Assembly (NCBI GenBank): GCA_018239665.1
Contig: JAFEGV010000007.1
Span: 1-53,346, forward strand
Direction of reading: 5' to 3'
DNA length: 53,346 nucleotides
From: Verrucomicrobiota bacterium
Lineage (GTDB): Bacteria > Chlamydiota > Chlamydiia > Chlamydiales > Rhabdochlamydiaceae
A program made the translations under genes and the position numbers. Below, piece after piece: positions 26,638-37,168 of the stretch. The notes under the pieces were generated by a model that made no database searches, was not told the origin of the DNA, and was given only the letters and a program-made list of their open reading frames with translations. The first letter of the stretch is position 1. Every line of letters starts with the position of its first letter.

Positions 26638-26820
26638 GAGGGAATTGCAGAACTGCTTTGCCAGAAAAAATTGATGATTTTGAGGTTGTTTGTGAGTGGC
26701 AGCACAGCTGCCACGGGCCGTTCGACGAGACTGACCCCTAAGTGGGTCGGACGAGGAGAACGGGCGCAAACAGCCTTAAAAGGGCAATTTTAACGGGCAA
26801 ATGAGTTTTGCAATTCCCTC
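26638..26820. repeat. palindromic dispersed element, family 2, copy B
   Basis: Perfect 12-bp ends (GAGGGAATTGCA...TGCAATTCCCTC) enclose internal stems: GTGGCAGC-ACA-GCTGCCAC, a TGACCC/GGGTCG hairpin, and CCGTTC/GAACGG. The 183 bases align along most of their length with 49423-49606. It lies between ruvA and mnmE, ending 22 bases before the mnmE ATG. Confidence 0.88.
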
Positions 26821-26842
26821 GTAAATCAAACTATTTTTTCCC

Positions 26843-28219
26843 ATGGATTTTGTCCACCGTCCTTACCAGCCCGGCGAAACGATTGCAGCCGTCGCCACCC
26901 CTCCCGGCGAAGGGGGAGTCGCGATCATCCGCATTTCCGGAAAAGCCGCCTTGGACGTGGCAGAGAAAATCTATTCGGGCCCTATCCGTTCCTACCCATC
27001 CCATAAAGCCCATTTTGGCAAGATCCTCGACGCAGCGGGATCCGTCGTCGACGAAGTCCTCGTTCTGCCAATGCTTGCGCCTCGGTCCTATACGGGAGAA
27101 GACACCGTCGAAATCCACTGCCATGGAGGCAGTTTGATCACACGGCGAGTTCTTGAAACGGTGTTCCAAGCCGGCGCGCGTCCCGCGCAGCCCGGAGAGT
27201 TCACCTTCAAAGCCTTCATCAATGGAAAGCTCGATCTGGCCCAAGCGGAAGCCGTGCAAGAGCTGATCGGAGCCAAAAATGAGCTGGCGCTCGACATGGC
27301 CGAACAGCAGCTCCAGGGACGGCTTTCCCAGCAGATCGCCGCATTTCAAAACGGGCTTGTCGATATTGCTGCAATCCTCGAAGCTTGGGTCGACTTTCCC
27401 GAAGAAGACCTCGAGTTCGCTTCGATGGAAGAGGTCGTCGAAGCCTTGTCCTTGCTCAAGGGAAAAATGGAGAAGCTGCGCGACACGTTCCATGAAGGAA
27501 AAATCCTCCACCATGGACTATCGCTTTGCCTCGCCGGGCTGCCCAATGTCGGCAAATCCTCTTTAATGAATGCGCTGCTTGGCAAAGACCGGGCCATCGT
27601 CACCGAGATTCCCGGCACCACGCGCGACGTCCTTGAAGATGACCTAAGGCTTGGCAAGCTCCATTTCCGCCTTATCGATACGGCCGGCATCCGAGATACG
27701 GAAGAAGTCGTCGAAAAAGAAGGGATCCGCCGCTCTAAAGAGACAATGCAAAGAGCGGACCTGATCCTCCTTGTCATGGACATCTCCAAAGAACTCTGCG
27801 ATCAAACCCTCGCCCTATTGGATTCCGCTCCCCCTGAAAAGACGATCCTCGTTTGGAACAAGGCCGATCTTTCCGGCCAATGCCCTTCCGTCGAACAATT
27901 CCCCCATCAGGCGACGATCTCCGCAAAACACCTGACAGGCCTCGATGAGCTGCGCGCGCAAATTGATCGGGTCGTCTGGCATAAGGGCCCGCCTGCCAAA
28001 GATGAAATTGTCATCACAAAGGCGCGCCACAAAGAAGCGCTCGGCTCTGCGATTAATTCTTTGCAGGCATTGATCGATGGACTCAAAACAGGAGTTTCTC
28101 CCGAGTTCGTCTCTTCCGACATGCGCCACACCTTAAGCGAACTGGGGACCATCATCGGAACGAACATTTCAGAAGATATCTTAAGTGCGATCTTCTCCAA
28201 ATTCTGTATTGGTAAATGA
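26843..28219 (+). CDS. mnmE: tRNA uridine-5-carboxymethylaminomethyl modification GTPase MnmE
   Basis: MnmE, with MnmG, modifies the wobble uridine of several tRNAs. The 458 residues show the N-terminal folate-binding domain (TIAAVATPPGEGGVAIIRISG), a helical domain, and an inserted GTPase domain: P-loop GLPNVGKS (232-239), switch IPGTTRD, DTAG (279-282) and NKAD. The protein ends with the diagnostic FCIGK, whose cysteine is catalytically important. The nth start overlaps its stop as ATGA. Confidence 0.97.
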   Translation: MDFVHRPYQPGETIAAVATPPGEGGVAIIRISGKAALDVAEKIYSGPIRSYPSHKAHFGKILDAAGSVVDEVLVLPMLAPRSYTGEDTVEIHCHGGSLITRRVLETVFQAGARPAQPGEFTFKAFINGKLDLAQAEAVQELIGAKNELALDMAEQQLQGRLSQQIAAFQNGLVDIAAILEAWVDFPEEDLEFASMEEVVEALSLLKGKMEKLRDTFHEGKILHHGLSLCLAGLPNVGKSSLMNALLGKDRAIVTEIPGTTRDVLEDDLRLGKLHFRLIDTAGIRDTEEVVEKEGIRRSKETMQRADLILLVMDISKELCDQTLALLDSAPPEKTILVWNKADLSGQCPSVEQFPHQATISAKHLTGLDELRAQIDRVVWHKGPPAKDEIVITKARHKEALGSAINSLQALIDGLKTGVSPEFVSSDMRHTLSELGTIIGTNISEDILSAIFSKFCIGK

Positions 28220-28830
28220 TAAAAAAAGAACGCGCAAAGCACATCGCCGAGATACTGGACTTCTACTTTCCCGATCCAGACATTCCTCTTGAACACACCG
28301 ATCCGTACACCCTGCTGATCGCCGTCCTCCTGTCTGCGCAGTGCACGGACAAACGCGTGAACCTCGTCACTCCCCATCTCTACGCAAAAGCGCGCACGCC
28401 TGAAGAGATGGTGAAGCTTAGCATTGAAGAGATCGAACAGATCATCCGAACGTGCGGCCTTAGCAAGGCCAAGTCAAAAGCGATTTGGAACCTCTCAGAG
28501 CAACTGCTCAGCAAACACCACGGAAAAGTGCCTCAGAACTTTGAAGACCTTGAAGCGCTGCCGGGAGTCGGCCATAAAACGGCCTCCGTCGTCATGGTCC
28601 AAGCGTTTAACAAACCCGCATTTCCCGTTGATACGCATATCCATCGCTGCGCACAGCGCTGGGGCTTAAGCGATGGGTCCTCCGTCAAGAAAACAGAGGC
28701 CGACCTAAAAAAGCTTTTTCCGAAATCCCGATGGAACAAGCTGCATTTGCAGATCATCTACTTTGCCCGCACCTATTGCCCGGCAATGGGCCATAAAGCC
28801 GACAAGTGCCCGATCTGCAGTTCCATCTAA
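28216..28830 (+). CDS. nth: endonuclease III (DNA glycosylase/AP lyase)
   Basis: Nth removes oxidised pyrimidines and nicks at abasic sites. The 204 residues contain the helix-hairpin-helix LPGVGHKTA with catalytic K121 and the acidic catalytic D139 (PVDTHIHR). The C-terminal cluster region differs from E. coli: cysteines at 188, 198 and 201 (C-X9-C-X2-C), and the protein ends three residues later, so the fourth cluster ligand of the classical C-X6-C-X2-C-X5-C pattern is missing. It is translationally coupled to mnmE and overlaps the end of convergent psd by four bases. Confidence 0.94.
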   Translation: MIKKERAKHIAEILDFYFPDPDIPLEHTDPYTLLIAVLLSAQCTDKRVNLVTPHLYAKARTPEEMVKLSIEEIEQIIRTCGLSKAKSKAIWNLSEQLLSKHHGKVPQNFEDLEALPGVGHKTASVVMVQAFNKPAFPVDTHIHRCAQRWGLSDGSSVKKTEADLKKLFPKSRWNKLHLQIIYFARTYCPAMGHKADKCPICSSI

Positions 28831-29735
28831 ATTTTCTTAGCTAACGACTGCCCGAGAAGGCCGCGGACTTCCATCTTCCGCGAAGAAACGTCGATCAGGT
28901 CGGGATCGAAGGCGATCCGATTAGGTTCAAAGAGAAGAACTAAGCACGATCCGCCAAACGAGAAGTATCCCTTTTCATCCCCTTTCGCGCAGGGTTGATC
29001 GGGAGTGAACGTTTGATGGATGCTGCCGACATTGGTCGCGCCGATCTCGATGTAGAGGATCGATCCGAAGACCTTGCTCTGCAGCACCGTGATCGCGCGC
29101 TTATTCTGGCTGATGATCTCAATATTATGCTTCAAAGCAAGAGGGTTGACCGAATAGAGGGGGCCGTTGATCACGCGCGGAGTTCCCGGAACCCCATCGC
29201 ATGGAAAATGGAACCGGTGGTAATCGACCGGGCAGAGGCGCGCCATCGCCATCGCTCCTCCCTCAAAGCGCTCTGCGAGGGCATCGTCTTGGAGCAGTTG
29301 TTTTAATGAAAACTTTTTCCCTTTTACCCAAAATCCATCCGCTTCATTGATATTTGGGAAGACAAGATAGCGGGCGTCCGCCGGCATGATCAGCACGTCT
29401 TCCCCTTTGGCAAAGGGGCGCACTTCTTTCTTGAGCTTTCGGATAAAGAAGTCATTGAAGGAACGAAACGCTTCGACAGGTTCGACAAATTCAAGGGAAT
29501 CGATATGAAAAGCGCGAATGAATGGCTTGACCTTCCGGCGGCTAAACCGGCTCTTTTGCATCGCTCCATAGATGCATGAGAGGAGGGAAACGCGGGCTAC
29601 GATGGGAAGAACGACTGAGGAGATAAGACGGGAAAGCAAGCCTTTTCCATAGAGGATTTCTATGAAGGCCTGTCCATAGACCTTCTCTTTTTCCTCTTTT
29701 TGGGTGAGCCGGTCGACATAGGTGATATCAGACAT
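28827..29735 (-). CDS. psd: phosphatidylserine decarboxylase proenzyme
   Basis: This inner-membrane enzyme makes phosphatidylethanolamine. The 302 residues contain CPVDYHRFHFPCDG (D171, H173, H176) and the self-cleavage site near the C-terminus, read here as GGSC at 261-264; S263 would become the pyruvoyl group. The usual residue after Ser is Thr; here it is Cys. The length fits the longer chlamydia-type enzyme with an N-terminal helical extension. It lies 12 bases downstream of a small exported protein gene on the same strand and is probably co-transcribed with it. Confidence 0.95.
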   Translation of the reverse strand: MSDITYVDRLTQKEEKEKVYGQAFIEILYGKGLLSRLISSVVLPIVARVSLLSCIYGAMQKSRFSRRKVKPFIRAFHIDSLEFVEPVEAFRSFNDFFIRKLKKEVRPFAKGEDVLIMPADARYLVFPNINEADGFWVKGKKFSLKQLLQDDALAERFEGGAMAMARLCPVDYHRFHFPCDGVPGTPRVINGPLYSVNPLALKHNIEIISQNKRAITVLQSKVFGSILYIEIGATNVGSIHQTFTPDQPCAKGDEKGYFSFGGSCLVLLFEPNRIAFDPDLIDVSSRKMEVRGLLGQSLAKKI

Positions 29736-29747
29736 AGGAGTTTCAGG

Positions 29748-30161
29748 TTAAGGGCGTTTAATCCCATTTTTCCCAGCAATCGATGAAAAGACGGTCAATT
29801 CGTCGAGATAGTCTTTCGAAAAATGAAATTGGAGGTGTTGGTTGGTAATGATGTCTAAGATTTCGCGGGCAGTGCGGACCATGGCGCTGGCATTTTTTTT
29901 GGTTTGGTCCCCTTGAACAAAGGACTCTTTGAGCTGTTTAAAACGGATCATGAGCTCTTTGAGATGCTGCTGCATTTTCAACTGGTCTTCCGTTGTCTGG
30001 ATCAGCCTCTCCACCACCGCCACTTCGTCTTCATCTGCAACAGGCAGCGCTGTTTTTAAGAGGGAAGACTGGGGAACGACGACAGGATGCGCAGGATCGG
30101 CAAACCCCGAAAGAGGCGCCAACCCTAATGCAACGAGAGTCAACTTACGTAACAGTTTCAT
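29748..30161 (-). CDS. small exported helical protein of unknown function
   Basis: The 137-residue protein starts with a clear signal peptide (MKLLRKLTLVALGLAPLSGFA, cleavage near residue 21). The mature part is short, charged and predicted helical (EDQLKMQQHLKELMIRFKQL), suggestive of a coiled coil. I recognise no family. It precedes psd by 12 bases and may be a periplasmic or envelope protein in the same transcript. Confidence 0.65.
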   Translation of the reverse strand: MKLLRKLTLVALGLAPLSGFADPAHPVVVPQSSLLKTALPVADEDEVAVVERLIQTTEDQLKMQQHLKELMIRFKQLKESFVQGDQTKKNASAMVRTAREILDIITNQHLQFHFSKDYLDELTVFSSIAGKNGIKRP

Positions 30162-30523
30162 GCAAAAAAACTTAAGGCAAGGAAATTTGCTGTTAAAAGC
30201 CGTCTTCCATCCTAATGCTGTTAGGATTTAAGCTGAAAAACCGCTTTTCTTCACCTCGGACCAACGCCCCTATTTAGCCAGGGTAGTTGTAACCGAAGGT
30301 TTAGCTTTAGCAGGCTTTTTCTCCGACATCGATTTCTTGATCAGAACCAAAATCAGGCTTAATGACAAGGGAAATTTCCTCAAAAAATTTCACACTCAAT
30401 GGAGATCCAGCCACCTTGGCAGGTCCCCGTATAAGGGCATTTTACAACGCCCTCCCTTAATAAAAGCAGATAACAGAATCGTCGATTTTCGTCATTTCGT
30501 TCTACAAAAATCTTATCCAGCCC
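30162..30523. other. 362-base intergenic region without a recognised gene
   Basis: It lies between the small exported protein gene and hsp20, both on the minus strand, so it should contain the end of hsp20 mRNA and the promoter of the next gene. A weak AGGGC/GCCCT stem is at about 30433-30451. A 19-codon Lys/Pro/Ala-rich minus-strand frame (30329-30270) has no ribosome binding site. Nothing else is evident. Confidence 0.5.
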
Positions 30524-30964
30524 CTATCCATTTTTGATGGGAATCTTCTTCGTCTTGACCTCTTTGCCTTTGCGTTTGGCAAAGGTCACCTTCAAGACCC
30601 CATTTTTGCACACAGCCGCCGGATGTTTGCCCTCTTCCACATTGCCCGGAACCGCGATCCGATAGGAGAATGAACTGGTCGCCTTCCTGTAGTATTTCTT
30701 CTTCTTATCCTCCGTCTCTTCTTTTTTCTCCCCTCTGATCCACAGAACGCCTTTCTCAAAGCTCATCTCGATATCTTCCGCTTTAATACCCGGAACGGAA
30801 GCTTCGATGTAAACATTTTTTTCATCCTCCGATACAGACAACCCGGATGCATCGCTAAAGTGCTGAAGCATCCCCTCTTCCTCTTCGCCGAACCCCATCA
30901 ATGAAAAGGGAAAGCGCACATGAGGAAACGAAAAAGGAACGTAACGAGCAGGTTTCTCCGCCAT
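30524..30964 (-). CDS. small heat shock protein, Hsp20/alpha-crystallin family
   Basis: This ATP-independent chaperone has 146 residues. The alpha-crystallin domain covers about residues 45-138 (VYIEASVPGIKAEDIEMSFE, GVLWIRGEKKEE, YSYRIAVPG-like SFSYRIAVPG, NGVLKVTF). A C-terminal IPI (in KKIPIKNG) matches the IxI anchor used in oligomer assembly. ATG 30964 has a perfect GGAGGT nine bases upstream; a TTG 33 bases earlier is rejected. A strong promoter lies at 31001-31028. No CIRCE operator is seen. Confidence 0.95.
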   Translation of the reverse strand: MAEKPARYVPFSFPHVRFPFSLMGFGEEEEGMLQHFSDASGLSVSEDEKNVYIEASVPGIKAEDIEMSFEKGVLWIRGEKKEETEDKKKKYYRKATSSFSYRIAVPGNVEEGKHPAAVCKNGVLKVTFAKRKGKEVKTKKIPIKNG

Positions 30965-31000
30965 AATATTTTGACCTCCGTGAATGTGGATGCTCAAGCT

Positions 31001-31028
31001 AACATAATTAAAATTATAATTTTGTCAA
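31001..31028 (-). promoter_or_regulatory. sigma-70-type promoter for hsp20
   Basis: On the minus strand a perfect TTGACA (31028-31023) is followed after 16 bases by TATGTT (31006-31001). The spacer is almost pure A/T. No heat-shock operator is visible. Confidence 0.55.
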
Positions 31029-31145
31029 TGCTTCCAAAATTGCTTTTTTAAGCCAAACAGTGTAAAATATGTCTCCTGGGAAACCTCGATCAGGATGATA
31101 GCTGAGCGCTCAAATTCAAATTTCACTTAAGGCTGCTCCGACGGA

Positions 31146-31317
31146 CTGATTGTTACCTACAAGTTCCGTTTCTAGAGGGAGGCAAGGCAAAGCCAGATGG
31201 AAGCAAAGCGATCCGAATGGCGAAGCCCATAGCTGAAAGCAGCTATGGGCAAGGCAGAGGATCCATATGGCAAAGCCGCAGCTCTCTATAGAAACAGAAG
31301 ATGTGGGTAACGATCAG
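31146..31317. repeat. palindromic dispersed element, family 1, copy 2
   Basis: Terminal inverted repeats CTGATTGTTACC... (from 31146) and ...GGGTAACGATCAG (to 31317) match copy 1 at 660-778. A perfect inner hairpin CCCATAGCTG-AAAG-CAGCTATGGG (31226-31249) appears only here, so this copy is longer (172 against 119 bases). It occupies the 427-base gap between hsp20 and secA; the flanks hold the hsp20 promoter and the secA leader. Confidence 0.85.
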
Positions 31318-31391
31318 CCCAACAGGTCTTGAAAGAAATACTCTGATCCCCTAGCCTTGTAACGACGTCGTTTAAGCATAGGAATTTCAAC

Positions 31392-34367
<2,976 letters not shown>

Positions 34368-34369
34368 TT

Positions 34370-34392
34370 TCGATTTTATTCATTAAAATCGA
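34370..34392 (+). terminator. AT-rich hairpin behind secA
   Basis: TCGATTTTA (34370-34378) pairs perfectly with TAAAATCGA (34384-34392), directly after the secA stop. No long T-run follows, so it may be a weak terminator or a 3' stabiliser. Confidence 0.4.
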
Positions 34393-34399
34393 TTCTATG

Positions 34400-34428
34400 T
34401 TGTTATTAGCAGATAGATCGGATATAAT
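34400..34428 (+). promoter_or_regulatory. near-consensus promoter of the three-gene unknown unit
   Basis: TTGTTA (34400-34405), a 17-base spacer and a perfect TATAAT (34423-34428) lie 40 bases before the ATG at 34469. It marks the genes at 34469-36321 as a unit separate from secA. Confidence 0.7.
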
Positions 34429-34468
34429 TTCGCCAATTTTTTAAATAAACAAAAATTGCGAGAGAATT

Positions 34469-34951
34469 ATGTCTGTTCTTGATCATGTCAAACCTTATGA
34501 ATCTTTGTCATTATGGGGCACCCAAGCTGTCCTTAACTTTCGAACAGCTAATGAGCCCATGCATCAAAAAGTCACGAGGGTCATCCTTTCCGAAGCAGCT
34601 TTTGCAGGGCTTGCACTAGTGGGAGTCATTGAAACGGTCATCAAGGCCGTTTTGTTTGCCATCGTCAAAACGATTTCATTTTTCCATCCCGACAAAGAAG
34701 CGTTTCGCAACTATATCGTATTAGATGCCCTTAAGTACTTCACCTTCTCTGCCGTCGGCACAGCCCAAGCTACCGCAGCCTTAGTTGGCAACTTCCTGCC
34801 CGATGAAACAGCGGACATTGCCTATACATCCGTTGCCAATGCCATCGGAAAAACAACCATTTGCTGCGCAGGCGAATTCGACGACCGCACCGTCAGCGGG
34901 ACGCCGATCAGCTGGTTTTCAACACCGCCTCAGACAAACACCACTAACTAG
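34469..34951 (+). CDS. unknown protein with a bilobed hydrophobic region (possible inclusion-membrane-like protein)
   Basis: No family is recognised. The 160-residue protein has two hydrophobic stretches close together (about residues 45-75, EAAFAGLALVGVIETVIKAV onward, and 91-110, AVGTAQATAALVGNF), no signal peptide, and a polar C-terminus. Such a bilobed hydrophobic segment is a hallmark of chlamydial Inc proteins, but the spacing here is only suggestive. GAGAG lies before the ATG. It is the first gene behind the promoter at 34400-34428; the next gene starts 20 bases after its stop. Confidence 0.55.
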   Translation: MSVLDHVKPYESLSLWGTQAVLNFRTANEPMHQKVTRVILSEAAFAGLALVGVIETVIKAVLFAIVKTISFFHPDKEAFRNYIVLDALKYFTFSAVGTAQATAALVGNFLPDETADIAYTSVANAIGKTTICCAGEFDDRTVSGTPISWFSTPPQTNTTN

Positions 34952-34971
34952 AAATTGGAGAAACGATTTCC

Positions 34972-35676
34972 ATGGCAACCATTACAAATAATCCTCAAGC
35001 CGCTCCCGATTTTTCCCGCCTTTCTGAAGAAGACCGCCATCTTCAGACAGATTACGAGACCTTCTTTGAATGGACCAACGCAGATAACATCAGCAGCTAT
35101 GCCAATGGAGCAAGCCTTACCAACTTAACCTCGCTTGCCGACCGGATCTTGAGCGCCATTGAGCGAGCGAACCCTTTTTGGCCGCAAGGCGCTGATCGGG
35201 TAGATCAACCGACTGCAGTCCAAGCAAGGCAGTGGCAAATGGACCGCCTGTCTGAAGTGAAAGAACGACTTGGATCGGCAGTTGAACAAAAGCGCAGCTA
35301 TTATGAGAACCACTGGTTCGGGATCGTTACCCAGTATTTCTTAAAGTGCTTCTGCATGTGGAACGATGGGAACACCGCCGCGATTACCACGGCGGAGGAC
35401 TTCCTTTTGCGCTACGACAGCCGCTATCCGGTAAGACGACATTCTGATATTTTTCAATGGGTCCCATATACGGGCTCTTATGATCAGCAGTACTATTTTT
35501 TCTTCCTGACGCCCTTTACCTGGCTTCAAGACAACCTCGATTTAAGCCGGTTCTATAACTATGACCTGACAACCCGAACAATTACCGTCATTCCCGACCG
35601 GTCATTATTGTTGCCCGAATCGGAAACTCGTCCCTCAAGAGGACCGACACCTTTATTAAACTTCATGAGAGCATAA
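34972..35676 (+). CDS. unknown protein, tandem paralogue 1
   Basis: The 234-residue protein has no recognised domain, signal peptide or TM helix. It is paralogous to the next gene: APDFSRLSEEDR/APDFTQVRDLAR, DNISSYANGASLTNLTSLAD/ENIENYANGSNLESLTDLAN, a Lys/Glu helix ending in YYENHWFGIVT/YYDNHIFGIVT, and WNDGNTAAITTAEDFLLRYD. It has a longer C-terminal tail than its partner. GGAG lies upstream of the ATG. It is part of the promoter-to-terminator unit 34400-36400. Confidence 0.6.
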   Translation: MATITNNPQAAPDFSRLSEEDRHLQTDYETFFEWTNADNISSYANGASLTNLTSLADRILSAIERANPFWPQGADRVDQPTAVQARQWQMDRLSEVKERLGSAVEQKRSYYENHWFGIVTQYFLKCFCMWNDGNTAAITTAEDFLLRYDSRYPVRRHSDIFQWVPYTGSYDQQYYFFFLTPFTWLQDNLDLSRFYNYDLTTRTITVIPDRSLLLPESETRPSRGPTPLLNFMRA

Positions 35677-35694
35677 ACTTTAGGAGATAAACCT

Positions 35695-36321
35695 ATGATG
35701 GCAACAACGCCCAATCCACTGAACGTCGCGCCCGACTTTACTCAAGTACGAGACCTTGCAAGAGAAGCGTATGAGCAGTTTTTTGAGTTGACATCGCCAG
35801 AAAACATCGAAAATTATGCTAATGGGTCCAATTTGGAATCATTGACAGACCTGGCTAATCGTTGTCGCACTGTCATTGACCTGACCTGCCCTATTATCAA
35901 TGGACAACAGCAATGGAAGCTCAATCACCTTTCTGAAGTTAAGCAAAGGCTGGCCCAAGCCGTAGAATGCAAACGCCGCTATTACGATAACCACATTTTT
36001 GGGATCGTCACGAAGTATGTACTGCAATTTCTCGAGTGCTTTGGGTTCAAAACGTGGAACAACGGCGACACAGCAGCGATTATGACGGCGGAGAACTTTT
36101 TGCTGTTCTGGGATTCCAGAGCGCCTCTGTTCGTGATTTCACACCCGGATAACCCTCGCTATGGCGAATATTCGCGGCGGCAAGACTTCCCGCCCAGAAG
36201 AGACATCGGCGATGCTCTCATCGATCTGAGTCGGTTCTATAACTACAATCCTAGAAGAGAGATCGAGGTTGCCCGCTATCCGCAAAACGAGAGGATCAAC
36301 TACGCAGAGTTAAGAGCCTAG
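35695..36321 (+). CDS. unknown protein, tandem paralogue 2
   Basis: The 208-residue partner of the preceding gene shares its N-terminal ~130 residues (see the ENIENYANG, KRRYYDNH and NGDTAAIMTAENFLL segments) and the ending motif LSRFYNYNPR against LSRFYNYDLT. AGGAG precedes the ATG pair (35695 and 35698). It ends 25 bases before a strong terminator. Function unknown; soluble and probably cytoplasmic or secreted by a signal-independent route. Confidence 0.6.
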   Translation: MMATTPNPLNVAPDFTQVRDLAREAYEQFFELTSPENIENYANGSNLESLTDLANRCRTVIDLTCPIINGQQQWKLNHLSEVKQRLAQAVECKRRYYDNHIFGIVTKYVLQFLECFGFKTWNNGDTAAIMTAENFLLFWDSRAPLFVISHPDNPRYGEYSRRQDFPPRRDIGDALIDLSRFYNYNPRREIEVARYPQNERINYAELRA

Positions 36322-36345
36322 GAAAGAAATAGATCCCCAGATCGC

Positions 36346-36400
36346 AAAAGCGCCAAGCCGCAAAGACTATTGTCAATGCGGCTTGGCGCTTTTGTTTTTA
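36346..36400 (+). terminator. strong intrinsic terminator
   Basis: A perfect 17-bp stem (AAAAGCGCCAAGCCGCA at 36346-36362 with its complement at 36377-36393) is followed by TTTTGTTTTTA. It closes the unknown three-gene unit and could also slow transcription arriving from the minus-strand gene at 36423. Confidence 0.92.
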
Positions 36401-36422
36401 GCATTCGGATTGGTCTAAAGAT

Positions 36423-36971
36423 CTATTTCAGTTGGCTTGCTTTTTTGTAGCCTAAGAAAACAAGCGGCAAGGCGGCTAAGCAATAGACGAACCAATAGCT
36501 GCTATCCCATTCCAGGCGCAAATACCCTTTGTCGGAGAAGAACAGCTGCAAGAGTCCAAGCATCAGCAAATTGGCTCCAATGGAAAGGAACAATATCGGC
36601 CAGAAGCTTGTCTTTTCCTCAGTCATTTGCTGCTCCTCCTGCATTTCAGGCGGGATGGAAGGGATGCCGAGCGGAGCTGAGGAGTGGAATCTTTTCTCTG
36701 GGGCCACATCTTTAAAAGAGTCTGCTTGTTTCATAAATGATGAACCTTGTTTCAGATCTGAATGCATGTATCCGGGGGTTTTAGCGGAATAGGGAGGAGA
36801 ATAGAGGGCTGTCAAGCTCTCCTGCAGCGACTGCTGACGATGAAATTGCGCATCTTCATCCGCAGTTTGCAAGATCACTTGCTCGGAGGCGCAATAAGGA
36901 CAGACGCCCGCGTCTAACGGGATCCTGCCATCGCATTGGTTGCACATTTTTTGACGGTCTTTGGGATTCAT
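36423..36971 (-). CDS. zinc-ribbon membrane protein
   Basis: The 182-residue protein begins with a zinc ribbon (MCNQCDGRIPLDAGVCPYC; cysteines at about 10, 13, 24 and 27), continues with a polar linker, and ends with two TM helices (about residues 123-144 and 157-175). A gene of this type sits beside lpd-lipA in Chlamydia as I recall, so it is probably a conserved chlamydial protein. Function unknown. It diverges from lpd. Confidence 0.7.
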   Translation of the reverse strand: MNPKDRQKMCNQCDGRIPLDAGVCPYCASEQVILQTADEDAQFHRQQSLQESLTALYSPPYSAKTPGYMHSDLKQGSSFMKQADSFKDVAPEKRFHSSAPLGIPSIPPEMQEEQQMTEEKTSFWPILFLSIGANLLMLGLLQLFFSDKGYLRLEWDSSYWFVYCLAALPLVFLGYKKASQLK

Positions 36972-37168
36972 AGGGCCTCTGCTTTAGGGCAAGGATCAAA
37001 ATCTTCCCCCAAAAAGACTGCTGTTTCTTTCATCTTGTCACAGCGCGGCCAAAATTATCTAGTTTTTTTGGGCGTCCCCGTTCCTCAGCCAATTCAAAAG
37101 CATAGAAGAATTTCCTCGATTCGGATAAAATCCCAGGTATTAAATCGATAGCTGGAGACAGTTGACTT

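Noticed and set aside
26831..27514. 227-residue open frame antisense to mnmE
   Set aside because: Overlaps a well-supported gene and has no family features.
30270..30329. 19-codon minus-strand ORF MSEKKPAKAKPSVTTTLAK
   Set aside because: No ribosome binding site and too short to support without conservation; the Lys/Pro/Ala composition alone is not evidence.
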